The position numbers and the translations under genes are program-made. Positions 23,431 to 35,266 of a DNA stretch of 64,000 nt are shown one piece after another. Origin of the DNA: Chrysemys picta bellii (lineage: Eukaryota > Chordata > Testudines > Emydidae); contig NC_088800.1 in the NCBI RefSeq assembly GCF_011386835.1, positions 16,578,572-16,642,571 on the forward strand, given 5' to 3'. The first letter of the stretch is position 1; each line of letters begins with the position of its first letter. The notes under the pieces were generated by a model, which was given only the letters and a program-made list of their open reading frames with translations, was not told where the DNA came from and did no database searches.

Positions 23431-23917
23431 CACCTTTAACAGGAAGGCGTCACACATCCATTCCCAGCCTGGCTTGACACTGGGGGCAGCCTCTGCACGC
23501 GTAGGCCCAGCTCAAGCCCTCCTGGAGGCCAAGGGATTGCCTGGGCGTAACCCAGTGCAGGTTTGAAAAGACCGTTCAAAAAGTAATGTAAACTTTTCAC
23601 ATCTTTAAGTGATTGCTCCCCTTTCCTTTCCTTCAGGAGGATGAACGGATGGGGTATTGCCAACCCCCAATGTTCAAAAGTCATAAGTCAAGCTTGAAAT
23701 TGGCTTTAAAATCATGAGATTAGGTAAAAATAATAGATTTAGTGTTCTTTTTATTTGCCTTCTGCTTTTTGAGCCTTTTGGACACACTGGGGTCACATTT
23801 TGAAGCTTTCTCTGCAACCATGAGGGCTGGAAACTTTTTCTTTAAGAAGGAAGGCTGAAATCACATATCCACTTGACTCCAGGAGCTGGGGCTTTAAAGA
23901 AAACAATAATTATCATG

Positions 23918-24135
23918 TATCAGAGGGGTAGCCGTGTTAGTCTGGATCTGTAAAAGCGACAAAGAGTCCTGTGGCACCTTATAGACTAACAGACGTATTG
24001 GAGCATGAGTTTTCGTGGGTGAATACCCACTTCGTCGGATACATGCATCCGATGAAGTGGGTATTCACCCACGAAAGCTCATGCTCCAATACGGCTGTTA
24101 GTCTATAAGGTGCCACAGGACTCTTTGCTGCTTTT
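23918..24135. mobile_element. Second inverted-dimer insertion with perfect 15-bp TSD
   Basis: Same architecture as at 20394-20614. The left arm begins TATCAGAGGGGTAGCCG. The arms meet near 24044 (ACATGCATCCGATG), and the right arm stops at GCTGCTTTT. ACAATAATTATCATG flanks it at 23903-23917 and 24136-24150. The arms differ at a handful of positions, so this copy is older or diverged. It lies about 700 bp upstream of the MESD start codon, outside the CpG island. Confidence 0.82.
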
Positions 24136-24553
24136 ACAATAATTATCATGAGACTCATGACAAAAGCATGAGAGTTGGCAATACTGCAGATGTGTTTAGT
24201 CCATGCTGTAAGGATTGGCTCCCAGTGTTGGAGATCCTCTGGCTTTTGGAATTGTCCCAGAGATCTCATGCAATTGTAGCAGAGGACTTGCTTTAACTGC
24301 CATGTAGTCTCTGAAGGGTGAAACCATGAGCGGCCATAGCTTCTAAGGCAGCTTGGAGAGGGCCAGCACCCAGCACTGCTTTCAGGACCTTGGCCGCTGG
24401 ACTGGAGTCCATATCACAGGAAAGGAAGCTGGATAGAGGATGTGCCTGAGTGTATGCCCAGAAGTCTGGAGTTTAAGGCAGTGACTGGCCTCTGTTCAGG
24501 ACCCAAAAAATCTAAGAGCCCATGCAATCCAAGGCTTGGGTCTGTTACAGCTA

Positions 24554-24671
24554 GGGTGACCAGATGTCCCAATTTTATAGGGACAGTCTGGATATTCGGG
24601 GCTTTTTCTTATAGATGCCTATTACCCCCCACCCCCTGTCCCGATTTTTCACACTTGCTATCTGGTCACCC
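24554..24671. mobile_element. 118-bp TA-flanked MITE (Tc1/mariner-like)
   Basis: Inverted ends GGGTGACCAGATGTCCC and GATAGCAAGTG...-proximal TCTGGTCACCC, flanked by TA at 24552-24553 and 24672-24673. TA duplication is the Tc1/mariner signature. Its termini resemble the GGGTTACCATA ends of the larger elements at 27634-28319 and 55413-55924. It is non-coding. Confidence 0.8.
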
Positions 24672-24673
24672 TA

Positions 24674-25598
24674 GTTACAGCCGCCTTGGTCTGCCAAGGT
24701 GTGCTCAGCTAGGGCTGTAAAAACCATATAATCTGTTACCATTTTCTAACATTTTTACTACAAATGTGCAGAAGAAAGAGGAAGCTGTTAAACCATAAGC
24801 CTATTCCTGTAGCTTATTAAATGAACAGTAACCAAAGCAGTGTTTTAATTAGCTGCCATTTCACAAAGCTGTTCCATACATTATTAATTAACATATTTGT
24901 TCAAGGATTTGGCACTGTATCTAATATCTGGTCTGGTATATCAGATTGCCATAGTTAATGTTGCTTTTATTAAAGATGATTCTGGTAACATTCTTACTGC
25001 TGGAAGATGTTTACATTTACTGAAAACGTTCACATTTACAGACTAAATATTCAAAGTTTAGAAAGCTGGATCTCTGTTTCTGATTTTGGTGTATGCAAAT
25101 AAAAAAATACATACCACTAAGTTTCTAATTTGATATATTGTCTCTAATAACACATTTTCCCTGAAAAAAAAAAAAAACAAAAAACCCCTCTTTACTTTGT
25201 CTTCTGGTGCTCCTATTGCACATGCAAGTTTTGCTTGCCTTACTCACATGAGTAGTTCACTTTACCTAAATGGAACTACTTGTATGAGTCAGGTGAGCAG
25301 ATGGTTCTGAATATCCTACAGTGTACAATATTATGCATTCCTTCTAAATGTACTAAAGTTTTTGTATGTTGTATTCTGAATTTCAGGGAAAGGAGCGTTT
25401 CTTATACGAGGCTAGGATCTTACAACTGGCTCCATGTGTGAAGAACCTCACTCAAATCAATTATGGCTTGCATGAAGCCATTTGCAGGATCAGGGCCTTA
25501 GCAAGGGGAATGTTTGTGAGCTTTATGGTTCTTCCTACCCCAGTGATACTCATGGAAAACAAGAATAATGCAATCCTAAATATATACCATAGAACAGA
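24674..25598. other. Intergenic, nothing recognised
   Basis: AT-rich DNA between the MESD CpG island and the Harbinger remnant. It has a poly-A run at 25165-25177 and no recognised exon. Confidence 0.5.
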
Positions 25599-25742
25599 GG
25601 TGGGCAAACTACGGCCCGCGGGACTGTCCTGCCTGGCCCTTGAGCTCCTGGCCAGGGAGGCTAGCCCCTGGCCCCTCCCCTGCTGTGCCCCCTCCCACGC
25701 AGCCTCAGCTCACCACACCGCCAGCGCTTTGGTCCGCCGCTC
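25599..25742. mobile_element. Truncated hAT-type element
   Basis: The left end CAGAGGTGGGCAAACTACGG matches the left end of the complete element at 16851. No right terminus follows. The sequence changes near 25742-25746 into the Harbinger-like remnant, whose own left end is missing. Deletion across both elements is the simplest reading. Confidence 0.65.
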
Positions 25743-26699
25743 CCGCTGTTGGATAAATATTAGGAGAAGGAGGAAGAAGTAGTAGTTGGAGGACATGCAA
25801 CTGGGGGTCCAGTTATGCTGCAAGCCAGGACCTGTTTGAGACTCCACCGCAGTCCAGTCAGTCGAGCACAGGTGAGCTTGATGCAGGGAAGGAAGTTTGA
25901 GCTAAGTGTATACGAGTAGTTCCCATTACAATAATGGTGTTCCCAACTTAACAGGACGCAGCTATCGACATTTTGTTAATTTGTACTAGAAAAGATAGCA
26001 GTACAACAAAGGTAGAGTTGTTATCTGCATTCTATTTCCCTGTAGATTTAGGCGAGGAGGGGAGGGATACGGAGCAGTTCATTTATGTACACAATTTATG
26101 CTCCTTGAATCCTGAAAGATCTTTGAAACATTCGTGTTCTTGGCAATCCTTTCACAAAGGTTCCTAAGGATGGCAGCCTTATTTTTTCCTCCATGGTAGG
26201 ATGCTTTCCCACACCAGTCGGCAATAACTCCGGAAGGCACCATTGCAATAAACAGGCTAGCAGAATCTGAGTCTGGATGGCTTCGGGATGCCAGCAGCAG
26301 CTGTGCTTTCTGTACCTTTGTTACACTCAGAAGTGAGATATCTGCTAAAATCACCACTGCTTGTGGAAAATGGTGCCAGTAATCAATGCCATTGCCCTAT
26401 ACTCATAGTTTCATGCAGTTTGAACATTCTTTCCTCATTTCCTTCATCCCTAGCGGGTCATACTTACCATGGCTGGTACTGTGATTGGTGCCATGCAAAG
26501 CGTCAATAGGCATGTCTTGTTAATAAGCATAAAACTTTAGGGGAGCAAGAGAAGGGAGTTCTGAATCTTAATTTTCACTTTCCATTGTGACTATACTGAC
26601 AATGGTACCCCTCTGTGTTTTGTCTGTAGGTGCTGCTGTAGTGGCCTTGAGGGGTTCCCCCTCCACACCTCCTGGAATGCCTGAGACAGATATGGAGGA

Positions 26700-27151
26700 G
26701 AAAGAAGAGGTCTTGAGATGACATGTTGAGCAAGATCCTACAAGCCAGTGATTCATCAGACCATGAGCAGAGGGCCTGGAGGATGAATATTGCAGACCAT
26801 ATGGCGAAGGAAAGAGTGGACATGAGAGAGGCCCAGGAGTTCCAACAGGAAAAGGAGAGGGAGATTCACCAGGACATAATGGGGCTTTTCCAGCAGCAAA
26901 CACAGATGCTGCAGACTCTTGTGGACCTACAGGTTCAACAATCACAGGCTCGCCCCCCTTCGCAATCCCTGGATAACACAATTTTAGCACCTCCCTACAT
27001 CCCCCTCAATATTCCACGTGGCATCAGGGGTTGCATCCCTCTCACTCCATACTGGGGGACAGTTAGGACAACCACAGCTTCACACATATTGACCAGTGAG
27101 AGCCATGCTTGCTGTAGGGGTGTCCCCAAAATGGATGTTTCCCCTTGTTAA
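26700..27151 (+). pseudogene. Harbinger accessory (Myb/SANT-like) protein remnant
   Basis: The plus-strand translation contains a charged, glutamine-rich helical segment (AQEFQQEKEREIHQDIMG, then LFQQQTQMLQTLVDLQVQQSQ) followed by a proline-rich tail. This is the C-terminal coiled-coil portion seen in the DNA-binding partner protein of Harbinger elements. That partner normally carries an N-terminal SANT/Myb-like domain and helps deliver the transposase to DNA. The DNA-binding part is not readable here. A host-domesticated gene is unlikely, because the frame begins mid-domain and has no promoter or splice context. Confidence 0.55.
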
Positions 27152-27218
27152 GTTCTGTTCCATGTGCTACAGAATGCCGGGTAGTACTGAAAGCCCCCAT
27201 TTACACTTTATTGTACAG

Positions 27219-27529
27219 CAGGGGTCGGCAGCCTTTCAGAAGTGGTGTGCCGAGTCTTCATTTATTCACTCTAATTTAAGGTTTCGCGTGCCAGTAATAC
27301 ATTTTAACGTTTTTAGAAGGTCTCTTTCTATAAGTCTAGAATATATAACTAAACGATTGTTGTATGTAAAGTAAATAAGGTTTTTAAAATGTTTAAGAAG
27401 CTTCATTTAAAATTAAATTAAAATGCAAAGCCCCCCGGACCGGTGGCCAGGACCCGGGCAGTGTGAGTGCCACTGAAAATCAGCTCGCGTACCGCCTTTG
27501 GCACATGTGCCATAGGTTGCCTACCCCTG
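27219..27529. mobile_element. hAT-type element inside Harbinger remnant, 8-bp TSD
   Basis: The ends CAGGGGTCGGCAGCC and GGTTGCCTACCCCTG are flanked by a perfect duplication TTGTACAG (27211-27218 and 27530-27537). It shares the CAGGGGTCGGCA terminus with the foldback element at 19514 but has an unrelated AT-rich interior. It is younger than its Harbinger host. Confidence 0.88.
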
Positions 27530-27633
27530 TTGTACAGTATGACAACTCATAGGATCAGTGACAAACAGTGTAATAATCCTAAATGTACAGTGAGCACCAC
27601 AAAATGAATAGGTGCATTGACAGTGATATGTTA

Positions 27634-28319
27634 GGGTTACCATATTTTGAGCCTCCAAAAGGAGGACACGCCACGGGGCCCCGGCCCCGCCCCCCGCCCC
27701 AACTCCGCCCCTTCCCCAAAGTCCCTGCCCCAACTCCACCCTGTCCCCTGCTTCCTGCGAACATTTGATTCGCGGGAAGCCTGAAGCAGCATGGGGGGAG
27801 GAGGCGCGGCCCAGTCTGGCCCCCCCGGCGTCTCCAGCCTGGGTCGGCTCGGGCCCTGGGGTGCCGGCCCGGGCCCGGCCCCCAGCTGAGCACCCCCGGC
27901 CCGCCCAGCACTGCCGGTCCCCGGCCCGGCCCCCGGCCGAGCACCCCCGGCCCGCCCGGCCCCCGGGACTCCGGCCAAGCACCCCCGGCCCGCCCAGCAC
28001 TGCCGGTCCCCGGCCTGGCCCCCGGCACCGCACCACCGGCCCGGCCCCCGGCCCGGCACCGCACCGCCGGCCCGGCCCCCGAACCCCCGGCTTGGCACCG
28101 CACTGCCGGCCCGGCCCCCGAGCCCCCGGCCCGGCACCGCACCGCCAGCCCGGCCCCCGAGTTCCCGGCTCGGCACCGCCGGCCCCCGGCCCAGCACTGC
28201 CGGCCCTGCATGTCCCGATTTTCCCGGACATGTCCGGCTTTTTGGGATTTCCCCCCGGACGGGGATTTGGAGCCCAAAAAGCCGGAAATGTCTGGGAAAA
28301 TCCGGATGTATGGTAACCC
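27634..28319. mobile_element. TA-flanked GGGTTACCATA element with CpG-rich core
   Basis: Ends GGGTTACCATATTTTGAG and GGATGTATGGTAACCC, flanked by TA (27632-27633 and 28320-28321). The 686-bp element has a very GC-rich core (27840-28200) made of repeated CCCGGCCCGGCCCCC-like units. Long frames stay open in the core but are compositional. A shorter sister is at 55413-55924. The TA duplication suggests a Tc1/mariner-class transposase in trans. Confidence 0.85.
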
Positions 28320-28512
28320 TAGATATATTCATAGATGTACACCAAGCACCACACAATTCCTAATCGCCCTCAAAACTGCAGGGCCAGGTAGATCACAGTC
28401 CACCATAACACATTACCGTGGCTTGCTGTTAAAGTGCTCCTTCAAAGCCTCCCTGAGCCCTATAGCTTTGCATTGAGCTTTTCTAATAGCCCTTGTGTCA
28501 GGCTGTTTGAAC

Positions 28513-29200
28513 TCAGCAGATAGCTGCTTCACCTGCGCCCTTCTCCCCTTTGCTCCACAAGATACCGTGCTGGACACAACAGGTAGCTATAATCATTGGG
28601 ATATTTTTTTCATTGATATCCAGTCTTCTGAGTAAACAGTGCCAGCATTCCTTCATTCTACCAAAAGTACATTCAACTGTCATTCTGCCCCCGCTGAGCT
28701 GGTCATTGAATCTTTCTTCGGTGCTGTCGTGGCAAGTATATGGCTTTATGAGCCAGGGAAGCAAGGGCAGACTGCGTCCACCAGGATCACCATTATCATT
28801 TCAACATTACCAATGGTAATCCACTAGTTGGAAAAGGAAGTCCTGGCTTGCAGCTTTCTGAGCAGTCCTGTGTTCTTAAAGATGCAAGCATCCTGCACCT
28901 TCCCTGACCAGCCAACACTGATGTGGGTGAAGCATTGCCAGTGATACACCAGTGCTTGCATAATTATAGAAAAGTAACCCTTTTTGTTGACATTCTCTGT
29001 GGCAAGCTGGTCCAGTGCCAAAATAGGGATACATGTGCTGCCTGTTGCTCCACTGCAGTTCAGGAACCATGTTGCTGCAACTCCATCCACTATGTCCTGC
29101 ATTGCCAAGAGTCACAGTGCTGCATAACAGGAGACTTTTAATGGCCCCCACAGTGGATTTTCCACTTCCAGAAAGTTTTCCCACTGAACAGAATCAATCC
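28513..29200 (-). pseudogene. Harbinger transposase (DDE domain) remnant
   Basis: The minus-strand reading shows the core of a PIF/Harbinger DDE transposase. An N-terminal part has VNKKGYFSIIMQALV and SVGWSGKVQDACIFKNTGLL. A C-terminal part has LPWLIKPY, then MTVECTFGRMKECWHCLLRR, which corresponds to the last catalytic region (VE.AFG..K..W) of HARBI1-like proteins. Frame changes and stops separate the parts, so no enzyme can be made. The family's usual length is about 350-400 residues. The catalytic aspartate after GVGWSGK-type sequence is still recognisable. Confidence 0.8.
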
Positions 29201-29866
29201 AAAATTACAAGTTTCCACAGTGCAGTTACCACTCAATTCTCTATTGTCAATGCAGCTCTGATTCTGGTGTCCCTGAGCTGGAGGGCTGAGGTAAATTTAG
29301 CATATAAATCCAGGATTGTGGCCTTGGAAGTTATGCATCTAAAAGTTTTGCAGTCACTGCTTGTCAGCCAAAATCTGCATTACAATGCAATCCCAGGAGT
29401 CTGTGATCGTATCTGAGGCCCAGAAGCAGCACTCCATGATCTGCAGCTGCTCTGTGAATGTTACCCACAATCTTGAATTGGTTTTCACTATGTTCCACAG
29501 CAATGCTGGAGGATCATGCATCCTGTGCTTGCAATGCTCATGATAATAGTTCAGAGCTGTGAGCTTCTGTCAGAGATGGTGGACAACAAGCAGGGTCACA
29601 TGGATGTGTGTGTGTGGTTTTTTTTAATTATTGGATACGGATGATGTTATGGGATGGAGAAAGTTGCTTGCTGGGAAGTTAACCTCTTGCTCCCAGTCCC
29701 CCCTGCACATTTCTGACCCACCATGCATTGCCAAAACATCCTAAAAGACATCAAAAGACCCTAAAAGACATCAACACGGGGAGCCAAGTATGCATGCACA
29801 CAAGCAATAAACTGTGGTGGCCAATATAACTTGCAGCAGCAAAAGTTTGTAGTGTAGACATGACCT

Positions 29867-32800
29867 CAGTATCACGTCAGGAGCCTTGAGTCCATTTCAC
29901 TCATGAAGTGAGAATACACACTAAGTAGATTGGTTAGGTTTAGAGAACAGCTAGCCAGAGCCCAGATATAGGCTGAAGCTGCAAAATTCAGGACTGAATC
30001 CAAACTTCTCCTGGTTAGGATCTAGGTCATAGTCTGAGCCAGCCATGAAGCTCTGATTCAGACACTGACTTCTCCAAAATTCAGGGCTATACTGATCTGG
30101 AGTTTAGACTTGGCCATATCTTTACAATTAACCATACACATACATACACAGTCATGTATTTTATGTATATAATGACACTATGAATTAACTGCATCCGGAC
30201 TGACTAAACTGAGCTTTTGGGGGAAGTGCTGTGCCAGTTTTATTGCTGGAATCCATTGGTTTCACCAACTGGCACATATTCCACAGATATAAATTCTGTC
30301 TGAGTGCTGCATTATTCAGTCAGCTCCAGTAGGGCTAGACATTGTTATCTTTAATCTCTGCAATGCTGTAGAATATCCATGTTGATGTTAGTCTCACTGT
30401 AAAATTTGTTTTTATTTGAACTGCAAATTTTCACTGATTATACCTACATATTGATCACATAGATTCAGATGTCATGTTAGGAAAGAATTAGGGGAAATGA
30501 ATGTTGGATGAGGCTCATGCATCTCCCCTAGGGTCTCCATTTGTAGTCTAATTTCCCATTCCAAGTTAAATTAATTTTAGAGTCTCAGTTTGGTTTTAGG
30601 TTATTTACAGTCCAGTTCTGGCACTCTTACTCAGAGTAAGTAGTACCTTACTTTGCAAGGACTCCCACTGATTTTTAGTACGACTACTTGCAGAGTAAGT
30701 TACTATTCAATGGGAGTTAAGGTGCCAGAATGAGGTACATCTAATTATTAGCAGCTCTCCTTACAGAACACACACAATGTGGGGAGATTGTAGGATTGGG
30801 GAATTCCTGTAGTGATCACGTGAAAAACATCTATTAAAGCAGTCTGATGATATACATTAAAAAAAAAAAAACTTTCAGAGCTGTACAGCTGCAGGACACA
30901 ACCCATTTACCAAAAGTGCAATCCAGGAAGGGTGGGCCTCTGCACATTTTGTACAGAACACTTTTGATCTTAACAAAAACAGACCTAAGGGTTTTAAGGG
31001 AAGGTCTGGGATTCCTATTTATGTTGGACCATTCTTATCAATCTGGTATTCACAACTCTATAAAGTGCTTTGAAATTTCAAACCAGTCTGTGTCTACAAG
31101 CATGCTAGATTGTGTCTGGCCATGTTTGAGTGTACGAAGAGAAGAGAGAGGCCACAAGGAGCCACTTTGCCCTCTGCCTAGCCCTAGGTGCTAGCCTCAT
31201 GAAATAGCTTGTAGGGAGGGAAGATGGAAACATGAGGTGGAGGCCATTAGAGCTCTCAGATTGGGCCAGCATAGAAAATGTATGCTCCAGTTTTCCAAAG
31301 AGTGGCAGAGCAGTTTGATAGCTACATTTTCTTTTTAATTAAATATTTTTCTCTTCTCTGTTGCTGTGTGAAAGACCCACACTAACAGTAGGGAGAAACT
31401 GGTATTTTTATTTAATTGTATTTTTCTTATGTCACATATAGAACTTTTGATTATAAGTGTGAAACTAACGTTGCTCAAAATGTGAAAAATCAGGTCTTAA
31501 AAAAAAAAAAAAAAAAAAGAACACCGCTACTATGCCAAAAACTAAAGACATAAAATTATTTTAAAATATGAAAAAATAAAATTTGTGCAAAGATATAACA
31601 TTTGTGTTATTTGTATTTTGCTGACTGTCATAGTTACCACTTTAACTGCGTCTCTGACTCCTCCTGGTCTTTTTGAGTGCACCCCCAATCCAGGTCTCAG
31701 GACTTGGGCTATCATGTCTCTTGGGATGAAATCATGGGATTCTCCTGCTCTCAAAACAGGCTTTGAGTTGTAGTCCCTGGTGTATCAACCATGATTACTT
31801 CGGCAGGTCTGACTTGGGCTCTGACCCTGGCACTGTGTTCCCTCAGGGAGCAATGACAGTTGTAACCAGTGACTAGACAGCTTTCTTAAAGTAAAGTTTT
31901 ATTTATTTAGAATCAAAGTATTTAAAAGAAAACAGATCTTAAAAACAAGAAAGCAGTCTACACGTTTGCCTGTGTTTCCCTAAGGCTTACCATTTCCTGG
32001 ATCTAGGAAGAGCCAATTTCTTTCAGATTGCTCTGTAGACCCTCTCTCTGTGTCAGTTAGCCTGTCTTTCTGACAATCCTCTCTCTCTCACGCACACACA
32101 CACTCCTGTCTTCTCCTGAAAAGGGCTTTTTAACTGTTAATGTCATTTTGATCTCTACTTCTCAACCTGGCAAAACAGCTGTGTAATTTCAATCTGGCTC
32201 CTGGTGCCATTGTCTTGTAATTGCCACCTCAAGTGTTTGGTCAGAGGTTACTTATCTGGGGAGCCATTATGTTGCCTTCCTATTTCTTCTTCCCACAGCC
32301 CCCTATTAAACTAGCTGAGTGCTTTCAATCAGGAAAATCTTATAAGCTATACTCTAATATATAATACCTTCCCCTCACTGACCAGGGAACAATTCATCAA
32401 ATTCTTAGATTATTAAATAGCATCTCCATATCTGTCACACTGACAAATCAATCTTTCTTTCACAACATTTCTATTAAGCAATAAAAAAGTTCAAGTTTCT
32501 GCAATATGGAAGCCCAAGCTGATCTAGAGAAATTAACTTTATAACATGATCGAAAGATTCAGGAAACAAAACTCCACCCAACTAATTAAAGCTTTTCATT
32601 TTTGTTTTATTAAGCACAAGGAAAGAGAAGCATGAAAGTGGCCAAAGAGAAGAGCTCACACGAGTCAGCCTCCCACGCACTGCTAATCCATATTAAAAAA
32701 ACATTTTTAATCCCTTCCAATGTAGCAATGCAAGCAATTTTTAGCCTCGAGAGTGGTTTGAGCCTCAGACATACTCAGTGGAATCTCTTGAAAGTCAAGC

Positions 32801-34406
32801 ACTGCCACCTGATTTCCATGGCTGATAATCAAGCTAGGAAGCACAAAATAGGAAGTATGGTATCTTTGTTTACCAGTTTGTTGGACAGACTATTAAAAAA
32901 TATCCTAGAGTTACTCTTTGAACTCTGCAGCTGTGGAGCCCAGCAGATCTGCAGAGGCTCTCTTTGTAAAGATCTTTCTAACGAGCTAATAAAGACACTA
33001 CAGAGTCATTTAAAAGTTTAATATTAAACAATGTAAATACATCTATATTGGATCCTAAAAATGTAAGGACCAGATCTTTAGCTAGTGTAAACTGGTGTAG
33101 CTCCACTAAAGTCACTGGTGCTAAGCCTATTAATACCTGTCGAGAATCTGTCTTAACTTTATTTTAAAATAAGACATTGTTTAGACCCAAATTATGACCT
33201 TCCCTAAAACTGCTATAATAACCACCATTGTCACTATGAAGAGAGGGTGCATCGAGGGGTGAAGAACTGCCATATTCTGGACACACCCAAAACACACCCC
33301 ACCAGCTCTGCAGCCACACTTTTTTTTTTTCATAACGTTGTGCATCCTGCTAACATAATTGCTTTCAGAATTGTTGTTCATCCTGCTCACATCACTCTCA
33401 GATAAAAATGATCAGGTGAGTCAAAAAGGCCAATAGGGCACTGAGTCAACTGCTGAAAATCTGAGCAAACAAATCTGTCGCAAGATCAATCGAAATCTGT
33501 GTCTACAATGCTTGTGCTCTATCTGGCTTGTGATGCAGAATATATGGCGCGTACAGAGGCACTGATGCAGCACATCAGTGGGAAGAATTCAGTAGCAGAT
33601 GCCTCAAGAGATTTATGCATGTCCTAGTATAGAAATTAGAGGACACACTAAACAAATTCTCCCAGCTCTATGATTAGCAATAAACCAAATCACATGGCTA
33701 GGTCACGGTCATACATTTCATGTGCAGAGGAGCAGAACACCAACTGTCACTGGGGAGGAAAAATACACTGTAAAGGACAGATAGTAATATAGAGTCAGAG
33801 TATCAACAACATACTGAAGGGCAACATTTGCTGTTTTTGCTCATCACCAATCCTGGGGCTAGTGAGCAGTGGTCCAGTCTTCTGGGGCAACTTAGTGAAG
33901 CCTAAAGGTTGTCTGCTTTAAATTGTGTTGGTTGCTAATGGCCCCATGGGACATTCCAGCAGCTAGGAATTGTCAGGATTTTAAAGATCAGCCATGTCCC
34001 TTGTACTGTCAGCTGGGGGGAAAGGTGGTATAGGAGATGCTACAGAGATTCTACCCAACCCAAGGATCTGTCTGCTTTGGCCCAGAGGAATGGCACAAAG
34101 CAGACTTAATATAATGGAGAACTGGGGCCACGGAGTCTAGAGATGGAAAAGATCGAATAGGTTATCTACTAGTTCTTTCTGCCAATGCAGAGACTAAACA
34201 GCTTCCAAGATGAGCTTTCAAAGCCTTCTTCAACCTTGGTCATCCTCAACAAATTACCTACGTTAAGTTTTAAATAATAGGTGCCCGTCTTGGTACAGAA
34301 AATATCTGGTTTTCCTATAAGAGTATGGCTGGAAATATTTGAAAATATAAACTAATTTAGAATCTGGCCATCGATTCTTATTCTTCAGACTATTTTGAAA
34401 TCAATT
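29867..34406. other. Intergenic DNA, nothing recognised apart from relics
   Basis: No exon was recognised in this 4.5 kb. A poly-A run lies at 31499-31518. A degraded amniote relic (GCTAGTGTAAACTGGTGTAG) lies at 33070-33130. An open frame at 32632-33021 has no recognisable homology. (AC)n-rich sequence is at 32090-32105. Confidence 0.5.
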
Positions 34407-34414
34407 TTATAGAG

Positions 34415-34729
34415 CAGGGGTGGCCAAATCGTGGCTCCCAAGCCACACACAGCTCTTTAACAGTTAAAGTGTGGCTCTTGGAGCCCCGCATACCCTTGGG
34501 GAGCTCAGGGCCTCTGCCTTGCAGCAGCATGGTGAGACAAGGGCTTCTGCCCAGCGGGGAGGAGGAGTCTCAGGGCTTCAGCCCCACAGGAGCAGGACTG
34601 AAACCCCAAGCCCCGGCAAGCGCCTCCTGAGGTCCTGAAGCCCCAACTCCTGGCAGGTGTGCCCTGGCTCTCAAACTTCTGAAGATTGTCATATGTGGCG
34701 TGGCAGGTCAGTAAGTTTGGCCACCCCTG
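34415..34729. mobile_element. hAT-type element with 8-bp TSD
   Basis: Ends CAGGGGTGGCCAAA and TTTGGCCACCCCTG are perfect inverted repeats, flanked by TTATAGAG (34407-34414 and 34730-34737). The 315-bp interior is non-coding and GC-rich. The intact ends and duplication point to a fairly recent insertion. Confidence 0.92.
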
Positions 34730-35099
34730 TTATAGAGCATTTTAAAAAGCAGTAACTGGCAGTTGGTAAAAACTGCTGGATCAAGAATGCAGATGTACAG
34801 CATGGGCCTTTAAACCAAGGCCACACCACTCTGGCAGTATAAATGTAAAGGATTTCAGTGTAAATGAGAATCAGGCCCCATGTATTGAGTTAGACTTATG
34901 TATTCGGTAGCCATCGTTACATTGCGAAATAAATTATACACATATGTAACAGGGAGTTTGACTTATAAGAAAGTCAAAGTGATATGAAAGAAGTCAAAAG
35001 ATTAATATTACTATTTAACCCTTGCTTTGCTGAGTTAACAGCAGCAGCAAAATATATAAAAACATAACGTGATCACAGGCTGGGCCTGAGTCTACATTG

Positions 35100-35266
35100 C
35101 TGGTTTGAGCATTGGCCTGCTAAACCCAGGGTTGTGAGTTCAATCCTTAAGGGGGCCAGTTAGGGATCTAGGGAAAAATATGTCTGGGGATTAGTCCTGC
35201 TTTGAGCAGGGGGTTGGACTAGATGACCTCCCAAGGTCCCTTCCAACCCTAAATTTCTGTGATTGC
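35100..35266 (+). repeat. tRNA-derived SINE with CR1-like tail (Cry type), 5' truncated
   Basis: Begins inside the tRNA-like head at GGTTTGAGCATTGGCCTGC. It keeps the B-box-like GTGAGTTCAATCC, and ends with GGACTAGATGACCTCCCAAG and a CR1-like terminus. The A-box half is missing. Same family as 9718-9893 and 57485-57653. Confidence 0.87.

Larger units (their letters stand above)
25746..29866. mobile_element. Decayed PIF/Harbinger transposon with nested insertions
   Basis: A 4.1-kb remnant that holds a Harbinger transposase relic on the minus strand (28513-29200) and an accessory-protein relic on the plus strand (26700-27151), which converge towards the centre as in autonomous Harbinger elements. 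A further minus-strand stretch (26100-26330; VPSGVIADWCGKASYHGG) also looks element-derived. The right terminus reads AAGTTTGTAGTGTAGACATG, like the ends of the MITEs in this window. The left terminus is lost. Two later insertions inflate it: a hAT element (27219-27529) and a TA-flanked element (27634-28319). Confidence 0.75.

Noticed and set aside
22669..23457. A 262-codon minus-strand frame containing MESD exon 1
   Set aside because: Only 23038-23208 is MESD. The upstream part precedes the ATG with no homology, and the downstream part runs past a good GT donor into intron.
27521..28356. Several overlapping open frames of 180-239 codons on both strands
   Set aside because: They lie in the GC-rich core of a TA-flanked transposon, are dominated by Gly/Pro/Ala/Arg from CCCGG repeats, and match nothing. 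Stops are simply rare in this composition.
32632..33021. A 129-codon plus-strand frame
   Set aside because: No recognisable homology, no Kozak or splice context, AT-rich surroundings. Probably chance.
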